64,000 nucleotides of DNA. It comes from Flavobacterium sp. CBA20B-1. Its GTDB lineage: Bacteria; Bacteroidota; Bacteroidia; Flavobacteriales; Flavobacteriaceae. The stretch lies in contig NZ_CP092370.1 in the NCBI RefSeq assembly GCF_028473145.1, positions 558,001 through 622,000 on the forward strand, in the 5' to 3' direction. Each line of letters begins with the position of its first letter. The first letter of the stretch is position 1. Shown one piece after another: positions 17,464-26,725 of the stretch. A model generated the notes under the pieces. It was given only the letters and a program-made list of their open reading frames with translations. It was not told the DNA's origin and made no database searches. A program made the translations under genes and the position numbers.

Positions 17464-18786
17464 TTAAATAATTTCTTGCTGTTTAATTTCTAGATATTTG
17501 TTTAACAAGTTTACCGACAAATCCTTTGGTTTTGTGTAAATGGTTTTTATGCCGTGCATTTGTAATTCTTGAATAATGAGTTGCTTTTCGTGCACAAACT
17601 TTGAGGCAATGGTTTGTATGTAAATATCTTTCGTGGTTTGTGCTTTTTTAGCGCTTACTGAGTGCAACAAGGTATTTTCAAAAATAATGGTTAGCAACAC
17701 GTGTTTCTTTGCTAAGGCACGTAAATAGGGCAATTGTCTTTTTACAGCGTCTAAGGTTTCAAAATTGGTGAAAAGAATCAGCAAACTGCGTTTTTGAATT
17801 TTCTTTAAACTATCTGTTAACACATATTGATAGTTCGACTCTTTAAAATCGGTGGAAATATGATACAATGCATCAACAATTTTGCGCACTTGCAACATTT
17901 TATTATCGGCTTTCAAAAACACATCGGTTTTCTTTTCAAAAGTCCATAAACCTGCTTTGTCTTGTCGTTTCACAGAGATATTTGCTAGCATTAAAGCGGC
18001 ATTTATGGAATAATCTAACAGCGACATGCCGTCGAAAGGCATTTTCATGGTTCTGCCTTTATCAATCAAAAGATACACATTTTGCGCTTTTTCTTCTTGA
18101 TAATGATTCACCATTAAATGTTGTTTTTTTGCAGAAGCTTTCCAATTGATATGCCGTAAATCATCGCCCATAACATAGTCTTTTATCTGTTCAAATTCAG
18201 ACGATTGACCTATTTTTCGGGTGCGTTTGATACCGTTTGGCAACAAAGCTGTTTTTGATGCCAACAGCTCATATTTTCTAAGATTTAAAAAACTAGGATA
18301 AACCGCAATGTTTTGATTTACAGCTTCTTTAAAGCGTTTACCTAGCAGTTTGGTTCCGTAAGATGCATAAATATTAATAGCTCCAAATTCATATAAACCG
18401 CGTTCTTTTGGAACTAATTGATAGTTTAATTGTTTGGAGGATTGTTTGGAAATTTTTGTAGTTATAAGAAAATCTCGATTTTGAAACTGAAACGGCACCT
18501 CGTCTATAATTTGCAGAGAAACAGCAAAAGGATACTTGTTTTTAACCTGCAATTGAATATCGTTGGTATCGCCATTAGACAATCGCTCGGTAATTATCCG
18601 TTCTGCTGTGATTCCGTTTTTTATATGAAACAATAAAAACAATTCTATGGCTAAAGTGATTGTTAAAACAACTAATAAACCAATAGCAAAATAGTAGAAA
18701 AAGGGCAGAAAATATCCCACGGAAAAAGCGGTAATTACTGCAAGTAATACCAAATAAAAACGTGTATTTAGAAATATAGATTTCAT
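17464..18786 (-). CDS. DUF58 domain-containing protein
   Basis: A 440-residue protein with two N-terminal membrane helices (about 8-52). A beta-rich part and then the DUF58 core follow, marked by YVMGDDLRHINWKASAKK, VYLLIDKGRTM and a von Willebrand A-like fold (about 195-430). Proteins of this family are regularly paired with MoxR ATPases and thought to assist assembly or maturation of membrane complexes; the client is unknown. It lies 4 bases after moxR and abuts the RNA methyltransferase. Confidence 0.85.
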   Translation of the reverse strand: MKSIFLNTRFYLVLLAVITAFSVGYFLPFFYYFAIGLLVVLTITLAIELFLLFHIKNGITAERIITERLSNGDTNDIQLQVKNKYPFAVSLQIIDEVPFQFQNRDFLITTKISKQSSKQLNYQLVPKERGLYEFGAINIYASYGTKLLGKRFKEAVNQNIAVYPSFLNLRKYELLASKTALLPNGIKRTRKIGQSSEFEQIKDYVMGDDLRHINWKASAKKQHLMVNHYQEEKAQNVYLLIDKGRTMKMPFDGMSLLDYSINAALMLANISVKRQDKAGLWTFEKKTDVFLKADNKMLQVRKIVDALYHISTDFKESNYQYVLTDSLKKIQKRSLLILFTNFETLDAVKRQLPYLRALAKKHVLLTIIFENTLLHSVSAKKAQTTKDIYIQTIASKFVHEKQLIIQELQMHGIKTIYTKPKDLSVNLLNKYLEIKQQEII

Positions 18787-18790
18787 TTAA

Positions 18791-19801
18791 TTATCGGGGA
18801 ATTTCAACCGTGTCAACAATTTGTTTCACCACATCTTTAATGGTAATTCCTTCCATTTCGCGTTCTGGAGCTAAAATTAAACGGTGATTCAACACGTAAT
18901 AAGCCACGTATTTAATATCGTCTGGCGTTACAAAATCGCGACCGTTTATCAAAGCAAACGATTTACTTGCATTTAAAATTGCAATAGAAGCCCTTGGCGA
19001 AGCGCCTAAATACAAAAAACTGTGGCTGCGGGTGTTGTTTACAATTTGAGCAATAAACTGAATCAAATGAGGTTCAATCATTACTTTTTGAGCCAATTTT
19101 TGAAAATCGATTAATTGTTGGGCGTTCACCACAGGTTTTAACAAGCTTGTTTTATCAACTTTTTCATTGGCTTGCTCCAATTGCAATAGTTCAATTTCTT
19201 GTTCCAATGTAGGGTAATCTATTGTGATTTTCATTAAAAAACGATCCAATTGTGCTTCCGGTAGGGCATACGTTCCTTCTTGCTCAATGGGGTTTTGAGT
19301 AGCCAACACCAAAAAAGGTTCTTGCATTTGATAGGTAGATCCATCAATGGTAATTTGACGTTCTTCCATCACTTCAAACAAAGCAGCTTGGGTTTTGGCA
19401 GGCGAACGATTTATTTCATCAATCAAAATAAAATTTGAAAAAACAGGTCCTTTTTTAAACTCAAAATGATTGGTTTGATTGTTAAAAACCGATGTTCCTA
19501 AAATATCAGAAGGCATTAAATCGGGCGTAAATTGTATGCGCGAAAAATTGGTTTGTACGGTCTTGGCAAGCAATTTGGCTGTTAAGGTTTTTGCCAAGCC
19601 GGGCACACCTTCAATAAGCACATGACCGTTTGAAATAAGTGCCACTAAAAGTAAATCAATTAACTCATGCTGGCCCACAATCACCTTGTGCAGCTCGGTT
19701 TTTATTGCGTTTATTTGTTCTTTTAAATCGTTTAAAGGAATACGGCTGTTGAATTGTATTTCGTTGGTTTCGTTACTTGAGTTCATTTCTTGATTTTCCA
19801 T
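18791..19801 (-). CDS. MoxR-family AAA+ ATPase
   Basis: A 336-residue cytoplasmic AAA+ ATPase. Walker A is GVPGLAKT (65-72) and Walker B is FILIDEINRSP (Asp128, Glu129). Sensor 1 lies in LATQNPIEQEG, an arginine-finger region in PEAQLDRFLMKI, and the lid contains LGASPRASIAIL. MoxR proteins act as chaperones for membrane or metal-containing complexes with a DUF58 partner. The first codons overlap the end of the DUF4350 gene by 29 bases, which suggests translational coupling. Confidence 0.92.
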   Translation of the reverse strand: MENQEMNSSNETNEIQFNSRIPLNDLKEQINAIKTELHKVIVGQHELIDLLLVALISNGHVLIEGVPGLAKTLTAKLLAKTVQTNFSRIQFTPDLMPSDILGTSVFNNQTNHFEFKKGPVFSNFILIDEINRSPAKTQAALFEVMEERQITIDGSTYQMQEPFLVLATQNPIEQEGTYALPEAQLDRFLMKITIDYPTLEQEIELLQLEQANEKVDKTSLLKPVVNAQQLIDFQKLAQKVMIEPHLIQFIAQIVNNTRSHSFLYLGASPRASIAILNASKSFALINGRDFVTPDDIKYVAYYVLNHRLILAPEREMEGITIKDVVKQIVDTVEIPR

Positions 19802-20981
19802 AATGAATATTTAGTTTTTCTAATAGTTTTGTAAACTGAATTAACTGTTTTTGAGTGTATTTATAGGATAAATTAAATTGTTGTACAAAAGTTACAAACT
19901 GATTTATATCGCTGTCTGCAGCCATTGATTTTTGCTTTAATTTTTCTTTGAATTCTTGATTGATAGTTTGGGTTGAAATGTTCCATTCTGTTCTTATAAA
20001 ATACAAAGCATGCTGAATTTTCTTTTGTAATAATTGGGTGTGGTCGTTTTCTTGGAAATATAAATTACCCACGGTTTCAATATATTCAACGGTAGTGTTT
20101 TTCACGGGTTCAATGATTGGCACAATGCGTTGTTTACGCTTTCCGTAGAAGATTAAAAACAAAATCAATCCACACACAAGCGTGTACCAGCCAAAACGCC
20201 AACTTTTATTTTTTAGAATAACTTTAAAAATAGATTCATTGTTTGCCAGCTCATTTGATTGATGATTTTGATCGAACCAAATTACATTTTTTTTCTTCAA
20301 AAAAGAGGTAAAATTTTCGGCAAAGCTTGCAGTATTTTCATCTTTGTGCAACAAATAATAATTGGTGAGCAAAATAGGAGTGGAGCAGATATAAACCGTT
20401 CCTTTTCCAAATTTTGAAGACAAAAACACGGGATTACTGTTCATTTTTGCAATAACTTGATGTTTTTCTGCATCTTTTATGGTGAAAATGGTGCTGTATG
20501 TATCTTTTAAAACTAATGTATCTTTGTTTGGTGTTTGTGTGGAAACAAAATGCAGATTGTTGGTTTTAATTTCGTGTGAACGAATGTTTAAAGTGTCTAA
20601 AAATGCTTTTCTTCCCTGATAAAAACTTTCGGCAGTAATAATTAAATCGGCACCATTTTTTACCTGTTCTAGCAGTTTTTCAATCGAAGAATGGTCAATA
20701 AACCGATTGCCTTCAACCATTAAAAAAGTAGTTTGGGCAGCAGGGATTTGTTCACTTTCCAACAAAAATTCATAAGGTGTTAATGCTGTTTTTGTAAGAT
20801 TTTGGTTGGGAAGCAACTGTGGTAATTCTTCATTAAAAACATACAACCCATAAGGATCTTTGCTATTCGTATTAAAATTTCGGTTCCAATTGATAGGGTT
20901 TGGAAAATACATTTGTACAAATATTACAAGCAATACAGCCAATAAAAAGTACATCACATATTTAATGTATTCGCTTTTCAT
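19773..20981 (-). CDS. DUF4350-like membrane protein
   Basis: A 402-residue protein with an N-terminal membrane helix (about 9-27), an extracytoplasmic domain of Rossmann-like character (LLPNQNLTKTALTPYEF, FLMVEGNRFID, GADLIITAES), a second helix near 265-282 (YTLVCGLILFLIFYG) and a cytoplasmic helical tail. This layout fits the DUF4350 proteins that accompany MoxR/DUF58 genes. It overlaps the DUF4129-like gene by 4 bases at its start and moxR by 29 at its end. Function is unknown beyond membership of this operon. Confidence 0.75.
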   Translation of the reverse strand: MKSEYIKYVMYFLLAVLLVIFVQMYFPNPINWNRNFNTNSKDPYGLYVFNEELPQLLPNQNLTKTALTPYEFLLESEQIPAAQTTFLMVEGNRFIDHSSIEKLLEQVKNGADLIITAESFYQGRKAFLDTLNIRSHEIKTNNLHFVSTQTPNKDTLVLKDTYSTIFTIKDAEKHQVIAKMNSNPVFLSSKFGKGTVYICSTPILLTNYYLLHKDENTASFAENFTSFLKKKNVIWFDQNHQSNELANNESIFKVILKNKSWRFGWYTLVCGLILFLIFYGKRKQRIVPIIEPVKNTTVEYIETVGNLYFQENDHTQLLQKKIQHALYFIRTEWNISTQTINQEFKEKLKQKSMAADSDINQFVTFVQQFNLSYKYTQKQLIQFTKLLEKLNIHYGKSRNELK

Positions 20982-21775
20982 GATTGTTTATTTATTAATT
21001 GTACAAATTGTTCTTCGATTTTTTGAAAATCATTGGATTGAATTTCATGATAACCATACCAAATATTGTCATAAATATACGACACATACTGAAAAGCAGC
21101 CTTGTTGGTAGGATTCTGAATTTCGTTGAGATATTGCTTAGTGGTTTTATTGGGTTCGTATTCAATAAAGCCATTTTGCGACCAATTTTTTAACATCCAT
21201 AAATAATAATATCGAACTGCTTTCCGAAGGTTGTTTTCGGTTTTTGCTTTGGTGGTCAATGCATCAAAATTGATTTGTTCAATATTTTCTTCAATAAATT
21301 TTTCGTTTATAATTTGGGTTTCTTTTTTCGCAAATAGACGGATAAATCCTTTTTGGTTGAGATAATAAATCAAAAAACCTAGACCTATTGTGATACCAAT
21401 AAATAAAACAATATTTATAATTTCATCCACAACGATTGACGAACCACCACTATCGGTTGAAAACCAATCTAAAAAATTACGCCACATTTCGCTCAAACGA
21501 GTCAAAAAGCCGTTTTCTTTGTTAATGTCGTAATTAAATTCAGAACCGGAATAGTTTTCTTTGAAATTTTCGGGTAATTTTTTTGCGGTAACTGTTTCGT
21601 TATTCAGCGGTATTAAAGCATTTTTTAAGGTATCGATTGCTAAATTTATTTCGGATTCATCGGAATATGCTTCTTCGATTACTTCTTGATAATCCATCGT
21701 ATCGACTGCTGTTCCGGTTTGTGAAAAACCAGAAAAACTAAAAAAAATCAAACAAAAAACTACGAATTTATTCAT
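20978..21775 (-). CDS. DUF4129-like membrane protein
   Basis: About 265 residues with a signal peptide (MNKFVVFCLIFFSFSGFSQ), an acidic extracytoplasmic segment, one membrane helix (about 115-137, VVDEIINIVLFIGITIGLGF) and a cytoplasmic helical region with LRKAVRYYYLWMLKNW, which is characteristic of DUF4129. The ATG at 21775 is preferred over upstream candidates at 21790 and 21793 (TTG), because it starts directly at the signal peptide. It overlaps the preceding gene by 8 bases and the following one by 4. It belongs to the same MoxR-type operon. Confidence 0.75.
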   Translation of the reverse strand: MNKFVVFCLIFFSFSGFSQTGTAVDTMDYQEVIEEAYSDESEINLAIDTLKNALIPLNNETVTAKKLPENFKENYSGSEFNYDINKENGFLTRLSEMWRNFLDWFSTDSGGSSIVVDEIINIVLFIGITIGLGFLIYYLNQKGFIRLFAKKETQIINEKFIEENIEQINFDALTTKAKTENNLRKAVRYYYLWMLKNWSQNGFIEYEPNKTTKQYLNEIQNPTNKAAFQYVSYIYDNIWYGYHEIQSNDFQKIEEQFVQLINKQS

Positions 21776-22718
21776 ATTTTCCAATATCATCAATGGATTG
21801 GTGCATGGTGTTGTACTCTAATTTTTCTCGTTCTGAATAATATACTAATCCGTTTTGTATCAATAATAAATGATTTAAAATGGTGCTTACCAATATCGAA
21901 AAACAGTATATAATAATGGTTAAAATTCCAACAAATGACATATTGGAAGGATCGTAATTTTCAGGACCTTGGGTTTGAATGCCAAAAACTACTCCAAAAA
22001 TCATGATAAAATAAGGAATCATGGTGACAATAGTTCCTAAAACTTGTACAATAATCAACATACACAAACTGGCACCTACTATGTTCCAAAAATTGTTGGT
22101 GATGGTATAAAAACCGTGTTTAAAAGCGTCAAAGAAAGGTTGTTTTTTATCGATATAAAAATACAAAGTAAGCGAATACCAAGTTATAAAAAACGGAATT
22201 ATTAGTAAGAAAAGAAAAAATCCGATGATTACAAACATTAAAATTCCTGCTATTATTAAGGCAATGATTCCAATAAGCGAAAAAACGATTAAACTTAGAA
22301 AACCAAAAAGTAATAACCGGCTAAAATCTGCTTTAAACAAGGCGCGAATGGAGCGCAGTTCGGGTTTCTGCTCGCTGTTTTTGGATAAAATTTGCATATA
22401 ATAAACCGGGTAGGAATAGTTTACAAGTGCCAAATACAAACCAACCACCACTAAAGCAATAAGCCCCACCACCAATAACACCGCATTGTTGTTTACAAAA
22501 CTGTTGTTGAGTGTTTCGCCGCTTGTATCGCCCAACGAGGTGGCAATTAATCGGTAATAAAACGTACCAATGAGCGACATGGAAGCCATTAATAATACCA
22601 GCGGAAGAAAGGCAAATTTTAAATAGTTTTTAAAATAATTTTTTCCTTGCAATTTTAAGAACGTAAAGCTATCTGAAATATACGATCCAAAATCACGTAT
22701 TTTAAATAATTGAAACAT
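21768..22718 (-). CDS. Polytopic membrane protein of the MoxR-type operon
   Basis: A 316-residue integral membrane protein with about six hydrophobic segments (near 30-55, 78-100, 130-180, 220-250 and 262-290) and a basic N-terminus. I recognise no catalytic motif. Similar proteins stand between spoIIM-like and DUF4129 genes in flavobacteria. It starts 4 bases after the SpoIIM gene and overlaps the next gene, which ties it to the cluster. A role as a membrane partner of the MoxR/DUF58 pair is inference. Confidence 0.7.
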   Translation of the reverse strand: MFQLFKIRDFGSYISDSFTFLKLQGKNYFKNYLKFAFLPLVLLMASMSLIGTFYYRLIATSLGDTSGETLNNSFVNNNAVLLVVGLIALVVVGLYLALVNYSYPVYYMQILSKNSEQKPELRSIRALFKADFSRLLLFGFLSLIVFSLIGIIALIIAGILMFVIIGFFLFLLIIPFFITWYSLTLYFYIDKKQPFFDAFKHGFYTITNNFWNIVGASLCMLIIVQVLGTIVTMIPYFIMIFGVVFGIQTQGPENYDPSNMSFVGILTIIIYCFSILVSTILNHLLLIQNGLVYYSEREKLEYNTMHQSIDDIGKYE

Positions 22719-22722
22719 AAAA

Positions 22723-23691
22723 TTATAGGTTTTTAAGTGTTTTTTTGTGAATTAAAACTGGATAAATAAAATAATAAAAAGTAATTAAAGCCAACGTGCT
22801 ACCAATGATCAAATAGTTTAAAACATTGGGCATTTCTTTGGCGTATCGGGTGATGTAACCTTCTATTAATCCTGCAAAAATAGTAAAAGGCATGGTACTT
22901 ATAAACAATTTAAAGCTGTTTTTAAACCCAATTTTTAGTGATTGCATACGCGTATAAGTTCCGGGAAAAAGCAAACTGGCTCCCAACATGAAACCCGCAG
23001 CAACTTCAATAACAATAGCCATGATTTCCATAGCGCCATGAAGCCAAATACCGCGAATACTTTCACTAAACACTCCTTTTTCATAAAAAAAGTATTGGAA
23101 ACTGCCTAGCATAACGGCATTTTGAACCATGATATAAAATGTACCTAACCCCAGAAAAATACCGTAAATATAACAGCGCACACCCACATACAAATTGTTA
23201 ATAGTAATACCAAAAGCACTTCCCCAATTGCTAGAACTTTTATAAACAGCCATTGCATCGCCTTTAGAGATGTTTTCTAAAGTTTGGTTCACATAAGCAT
23301 CGCCCAAAATTAAGCGCACATATCGCTCATCAACTGCTGCCGAAACCGCTCCGATGGTTACAAATACCAAAAAAAGAATCAATGCAAAATACATTACTTT
23401 TCTGTATTTATAAGCGATTAATGGTACATCGTAGAAAAAAAACGCATTTAAAACACCTTTTTCGTATCGGTAATTGGTATAAACCTTTTGATGCACAGTG
23501 CTTGCAAGGTTATTCAAATAAGCTGTTAAATCGCTTTTTGGAAAATAAGTTTGGGCAAAAGCCAAATCATTGCTCAGTTGCACATACATATTAGACCAAT
23601 TATCAGCAGAAATTTTATTTTTTATGGTTAATTGTTGCTCAATATTTAACCATTTTTCTTTATTTTGTTTTATAAAAGCAATTTCTCTCAT
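22723..23691 (-). CDS. SpoIIM-family (stage II sporulation protein M-like) membrane protein
   Basis: A 322-residue membrane protein with a soluble N-terminal part containing AFIKQNKEKWLNIEQQL, then about five helices. Gly-rich loops such as GIFLGLGTFYIMVQNAVMLG and WLHGAMEIMAIVIEVAAGFM are typical of SpoIIM. In non-sporulating bacteria these proteins accompany RDD and MoxR genes and have no known sporulation role. The ATG at 23691 (MREIAF) is chosen. A longer reading from 23733 would overlap the divergent RDD gene and adds a non-conserved hydrophobic stretch. It is the first gene of the minus-strand operon. Confidence 0.85.
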   Translation of the reverse strand: MREIAFIKQNKEKWLNIEQQLTIKNKISADNWSNMYVQLSNDLAFAQTYFPKSDLTAYLNNLASTVHQKVYTNYRYEKGVLNAFFFYDVPLIAYKYRKVMYFALILFLVFVTIGAVSAAVDERYVRLILGDAYVNQTLENISKGDAMAVYKSSSNWGSAFGITINNLYVGVRCYIYGIFLGLGTFYIMVQNAVMLGSFQYFFYEKGVFSESIRGIWLHGAMEIMAIVIEVAAGFMLGASLLFPGTYTRMQSLKIGFKNSFKLFISTMPFTIFAGLIEGYITRYAKEMPNVLNYLIIGSTLALITFYYFIYPVLIHKKTLKNL

Positions 23692-23710
23692 AAATGCTAA
23701 AATATAAATA

Positions 23711-24451
23711 ATGACCGAAATAACGATCAACACAGCACAAAATGTTGCTATAAATTTTAAACCGGCTTCGCTAGGCGAGCGAATTGTAGCTTTTGCAATA
23801 GATATGGTTATTAAAATAGCTTACGTATCAGCTATTTACTATTTTATAATTGATTTGTTAAACTTAAACAGATTTTTGAATTCATTGGATGCCTGGGAAT
23901 CTGGCGTGGTTTATTTTGTGCTGTTTATACCTTTTATTTTTTATACCTTGTTTTTTGAAAGTTGGACCAACGGACAAACGCCAGGAAAAATGATGATGAA
24001 AATTAGAGTTGTAAAATTAGAAGGATACCAAGCACGTTTTTCAGATTATTTCAGCAGATGGGTTTGCCGTTTAGTAGATATACTTATTTTTATGGGTTTA
24101 CCCGCTATTTTAGGAATAATTTTTAGCAAAAAAAGCCAGCGAATAGGCGATATGGTAACCGATACCACTGTGATTAGTTTAAAATCGAATGTGCAATTAA
24201 ACCATAGATTTTTAGACGATTTATCCAATGAATATGTGGTGACCTTTCCCACCGTTTTGCGATTGTCTGATCATGATATGAACATTATTAAAAAAGCATA
24301 CAACACAGCAATTATTCAAAACGATTATGAAATGATTACCAAATTGATTGCTAAAATTGAAGAAGTGACCACCATAAAAAATCAAAATTTTAATCAACAC
24401 CAATTCATTCAAACCATTATCAACGATTTTAATCATTTAACCAGTAAATAA
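23711..24451 (+). CDS. RDD-family membrane protein
   Basis: A 246-residue protein with the RDD domain in the first 150 residues: ASLGERIVAFAIDMVIKIAYV with the signature Arg and Asp, then a second helix, the NGQTPGKMMMKIRVV loop and a third helix. A soluble C-terminal part of about 90 residues follows. Some RDD proteins are linked to ion or osmolyte transport; the substrate is unknown here. It is divergent from spoIIM with only 19 bases between the two ATGs, and shares TAATG with the next gene. Confidence 0.85.
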   Translation: MTEITINTAQNVAINFKPASLGERIVAFAIDMVIKIAYVSAIYYFIIDLLNLNRFLNSLDAWESGVVYFVLFIPFIFYTLFFESWTNGQTPGKMMMKIRVVKLEGYQARFSDYFSRWVCRLVDILIFMGLPAILGIIFSKKSQRIGDMVTDTTVISLKSNVQLNHRFLDDLSNEYVVTFPTVLRLSDHDMNIIKKAYNTAIIQNDYEMITKLIAKIEEVTTIKNQNFNQHQFIQTIINDFNHLTSK

Positions 24452-25056
24452 TGATTTTTACCATATTAGATATTTTAGGATTAATCGCATTTGCCATTTC
24501 AGGAACATTGGCAGGAATCGAAAAAAAATTAGATTTTTTTGGTGTTTTTGTGATTGCAATGGTCACATCAATCGGCGGTGGAACCTTGCGAGATCTGCTT
24601 ATTGGCAATACGCCCGTTTTTTGGCTTTTAAATTTACAAACGTTTTATATAGTTACCGCAACAACGATACTTTCGGTGGTGTTTCGTCATCGGTTGAGTT
24701 TTTTAAGAACATCGTTGTTTTTGTTTGATACCATTGGAATTGGTATTTTTACAATTATAGGCATTGAACAAGGTTTGATGATTGATTTAAGCCCAATTGT
24801 TTGTATTTTGCTTGGCACAGTAACAGCTTGTTTTGGCGGAGTTGCGCGCGATATTTTGTGTAATGAAATCCCCGTTATTTTTAGAAAAGAAGTTTATGCC
24901 ACGGCTTGTCTTACAGGTGGTTTTATGTTTTTTGCTTTAGATTTCCTTAAAGTAAATAATGATATAATTTATGTGGCAACCGCAGGAACCATCATTTTAA
25001 TCCGCATTTTTGCAGTTCGCTATAAATGGTCGTTTCCACAGATTGAAATTAAGTAA
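24451..25056 (+). CDS. TRIC-type (YadS/UPF0126) trimeric cation channel family protein
   Basis: A 201-residue integral membrane protein with seven predicted helices and the duplicated Gly-rich signatures of the TRIC family, GGGTLRDLLIGNTPVFW near 42-58 and FGGVARDILCNEIPVIF near 129-145. Homologues form trimeric monovalent-cation channels; some bacterial members were earlier called glycine transporters. Its ATG overlaps the RDD stop codon by one base. The gene ends at a bidirectional terminator facing the S41 peptidase gene. Confidence 0.88.
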   Translation: MIFTILDILGLIAFAISGTLAGIEKKLDFFGVFVIAMVTSIGGGTLRDLLIGNTPVFWLLNLQTFYIVTATTILSVVFRHRLSFLRTSLFLFDTIGIGIFTIIGIEQGLMIDLSPIVCILLGTVTACFGGVARDILCNEIPVIFRKEVYATACLTGGFMFFALDFLKVNNDIIYVATAGTIILIRIFAVRYKWSFPQIEIK

Positions 25057-25061
25057 TACAT

Positions 25062-25087
25062 AAAAAAGGCTCTTATGAGCCTTTTTT
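25062..25087. terminator. Bidirectional terminator between convergent genes
   Basis: AAAAAAGGCTC (25062-25072) and GAGCCTTTTTT (25077-25087) form a perfect 11-bp stem with a 4-base loop and T-tracts in both directions. The stop codon of the convergent S41 peptidase gene (25073-25075) lies in the loop. Confidence 0.88.
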
Positions 25088-26713
25088 GTTGGTTTCAATT
25101 TTATTTAAAAGATATTCTAATGCGGTATCTTTATCATTCATAAAATCCTCTTCAGTTGGTTTTATATACACATCAGGCATCACTCCGTAACCTTCTGTTT
25201 GGGTTTGTTCGTTTGGCTTTATCGTCATTAAACCTACACGCAGTTTTAATTTGGAATGAGGAAGTTTCACAACGGGCATGATACCTGCAACTGTTCCGTT
25301 AAAAGTACCGCCTGTTTCATCGCCCACAAAAAATGCTCGTTCTCTGCCTTTTAAATGCGATGAAATAATTGCTGCTGCTGAAAAGGTCATACCATCTGTT
25401 ATCACATATAAATTGTTCTTATAGTTTAATGGTTTGGGCTCTGTAATTTTAGATGATTTTAGCTTTAATCGCAACTCTCCTTCAGCAGTTCTTTGCGCTT
25501 TTATTCCTCTGATTGTTGAAAAAACGCTTAAAAAAGGTGCTCCTAAAATTTTTGATGTTACACTTTTTCCTTTAAAAATATTAAAAAAAGTTGTTCGTTT
25601 GGTGATGGTTGCCGGTTGCGTAAAAACAAATGTGGTATCGTTTAAATATTGTGACAATTGGTGAATTTCATTTAATCTGCCACCAGGGTTTCCACGCAAA
25701 TCTATAATTAAATCTTGAACATTGTGTTTGTTCAGTTCTGAAAAAATAGTATCGTAAACTTTTGTTTTTCCCTTAATAAAATCTTTAATTGTGAGTACAG
25801 CAATGGTGCTGTCTTGTGCAACGGGATAAGATATTTGTTTAGAATAGGTTTTGGTTTCACTGTCATAACCAAACCATCTGTGTTTGTAAAACGTTTTTTT
25901 GCTTGCTTCTTTTAAAGCTAATTTTCGAGCCTTTTCCTCTTCTTTTGTGCGTTTTTGGAGGGTATCATTCTTAGCAATAGATTGGTTCGTTAATGTGTCT
26001 TTTTTGGTTTGATTAACCTCTTTTTTCTTTGCCTTTTTTTCTTTAAAAATTCTTTTAACTGTGTGGTGAAAAACAGAATCGGCACAAACCACTTCCATGT
26101 TGATACTATCTACAAATCCTAATTCATTCTGGTAAAACGAATTAACTCTGCGTGCAAAAAATTTTGGTACAGCAGTTTTGTTGTATCCATCGGATGTGAA
26201 AGTTTTACCGTATTTTTCAAACAAATAATTAGGTGTAATCCCGTTTATAGATAGCACTTGAGTTCCTTTCTGAATAAGTGTATCGTTTTTTAATTTATTG
26301 CGTTTTACAAATAATTTGTTGTTTAAATATTCATATTCAAAGTTATCAATTGGGTTTAATGAGTTTTTGTATTTTTTTTTTACAGAATCTGCCGATGTAA
26401 GTTGTACCATAGAGATACCCATGTGCCCTTGGCGAACTGAAGCGACAATTGGACTGATTTTTAAGAAAAATTCATTAGGAGTTAAGGGTTCCTCCAGTGT
26501 GTTTTTTAAACTGTCGAACTTACTGTTTAATGCTTCTTTTGAGATATACCAATACAAATCGGGATGCATATTTGTGAGTTGTTTTTGCACATACTCTACA
26601 TCTTTTTTTAATTGATGAGGGGTTAATTTTGAATAAAAGTGATTGTTTTGTTTGTCATGACTTGCACATGCCACAAATAATAAGCCCAATAATGCATAGG
26701 AAATTTTTTTCAT
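25073..26713 (-). CDS. S41-family (C-terminal processing) peptidase lipoprotein
   Basis: A 546-residue lipoprotein (lipobox FVAC, Cys16) of the tail-specific protease family. An N-terminal helical region (NAAL-like start with HPDLYWYISKE) precedes a PDZ-like part (GTQVLSINGITPNYL) and the S41 core with DLIIDLRGNPGG. The catalytic Ser445 is in TDGMTFSAAAI, and ETGG follows. A Lys/Glu-rich insertion of about 60 residues (about 220-280) between PDZ and core is unusual. It starts 12 bases after the serine hydrolase gene, so the two form an operon of envelope hydrolases. Confidence 0.85.
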   Translation of the reverse strand: MKKISYALLGLLFVACASHDKQNNHFYSKLTPHQLKKDVEYVQKQLTNMHPDLYWYISKEALNSKFDSLKNTLEEPLTPNEFFLKISPIVASVRQGHMGISMVQLTSADSVKKKYKNSLNPIDNFEYEYLNNKLFVKRNKLKNDTLIQKGTQVLSINGITPNYLFEKYGKTFTSDGYNKTAVPKFFARRVNSFYQNELGFVDSINMEVVCADSVFHHTVKRIFKEKKAKKKEVNQTKKDTLTNQSIAKNDTLQKRTKEEEKARKLALKEASKKTFYKHRWFGYDSETKTYSKQISYPVAQDSTIAVLTIKDFIKGKTKVYDTIFSELNKHNVQDLIIDLRGNPGGRLNEIHQLSQYLNDTTFVFTQPATITKRTTFFNIFKGKSVTSKILGAPFLSVFSTIRGIKAQRTAEGELRLKLKSSKITEPKPLNYKNNLYVITDGMTFSAAAIISSHLKGRERAFFVGDETGGTFNGTVAGIMPVVKLPHSKLKLRVGLMTIKPNEQTQTEGYGVMPDVYIKPTEEDFMNDKDTALEYLLNKIETNKKGS

Positions 26714-26725
26714 AATTTTTCTAAA

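Noticed and set aside
23692..23733. Longer SpoIIM start
   Set aside because: It would overlap the divergent RDD gene start and adds a hydrophobic stretch that homologues lack as far as I recall.
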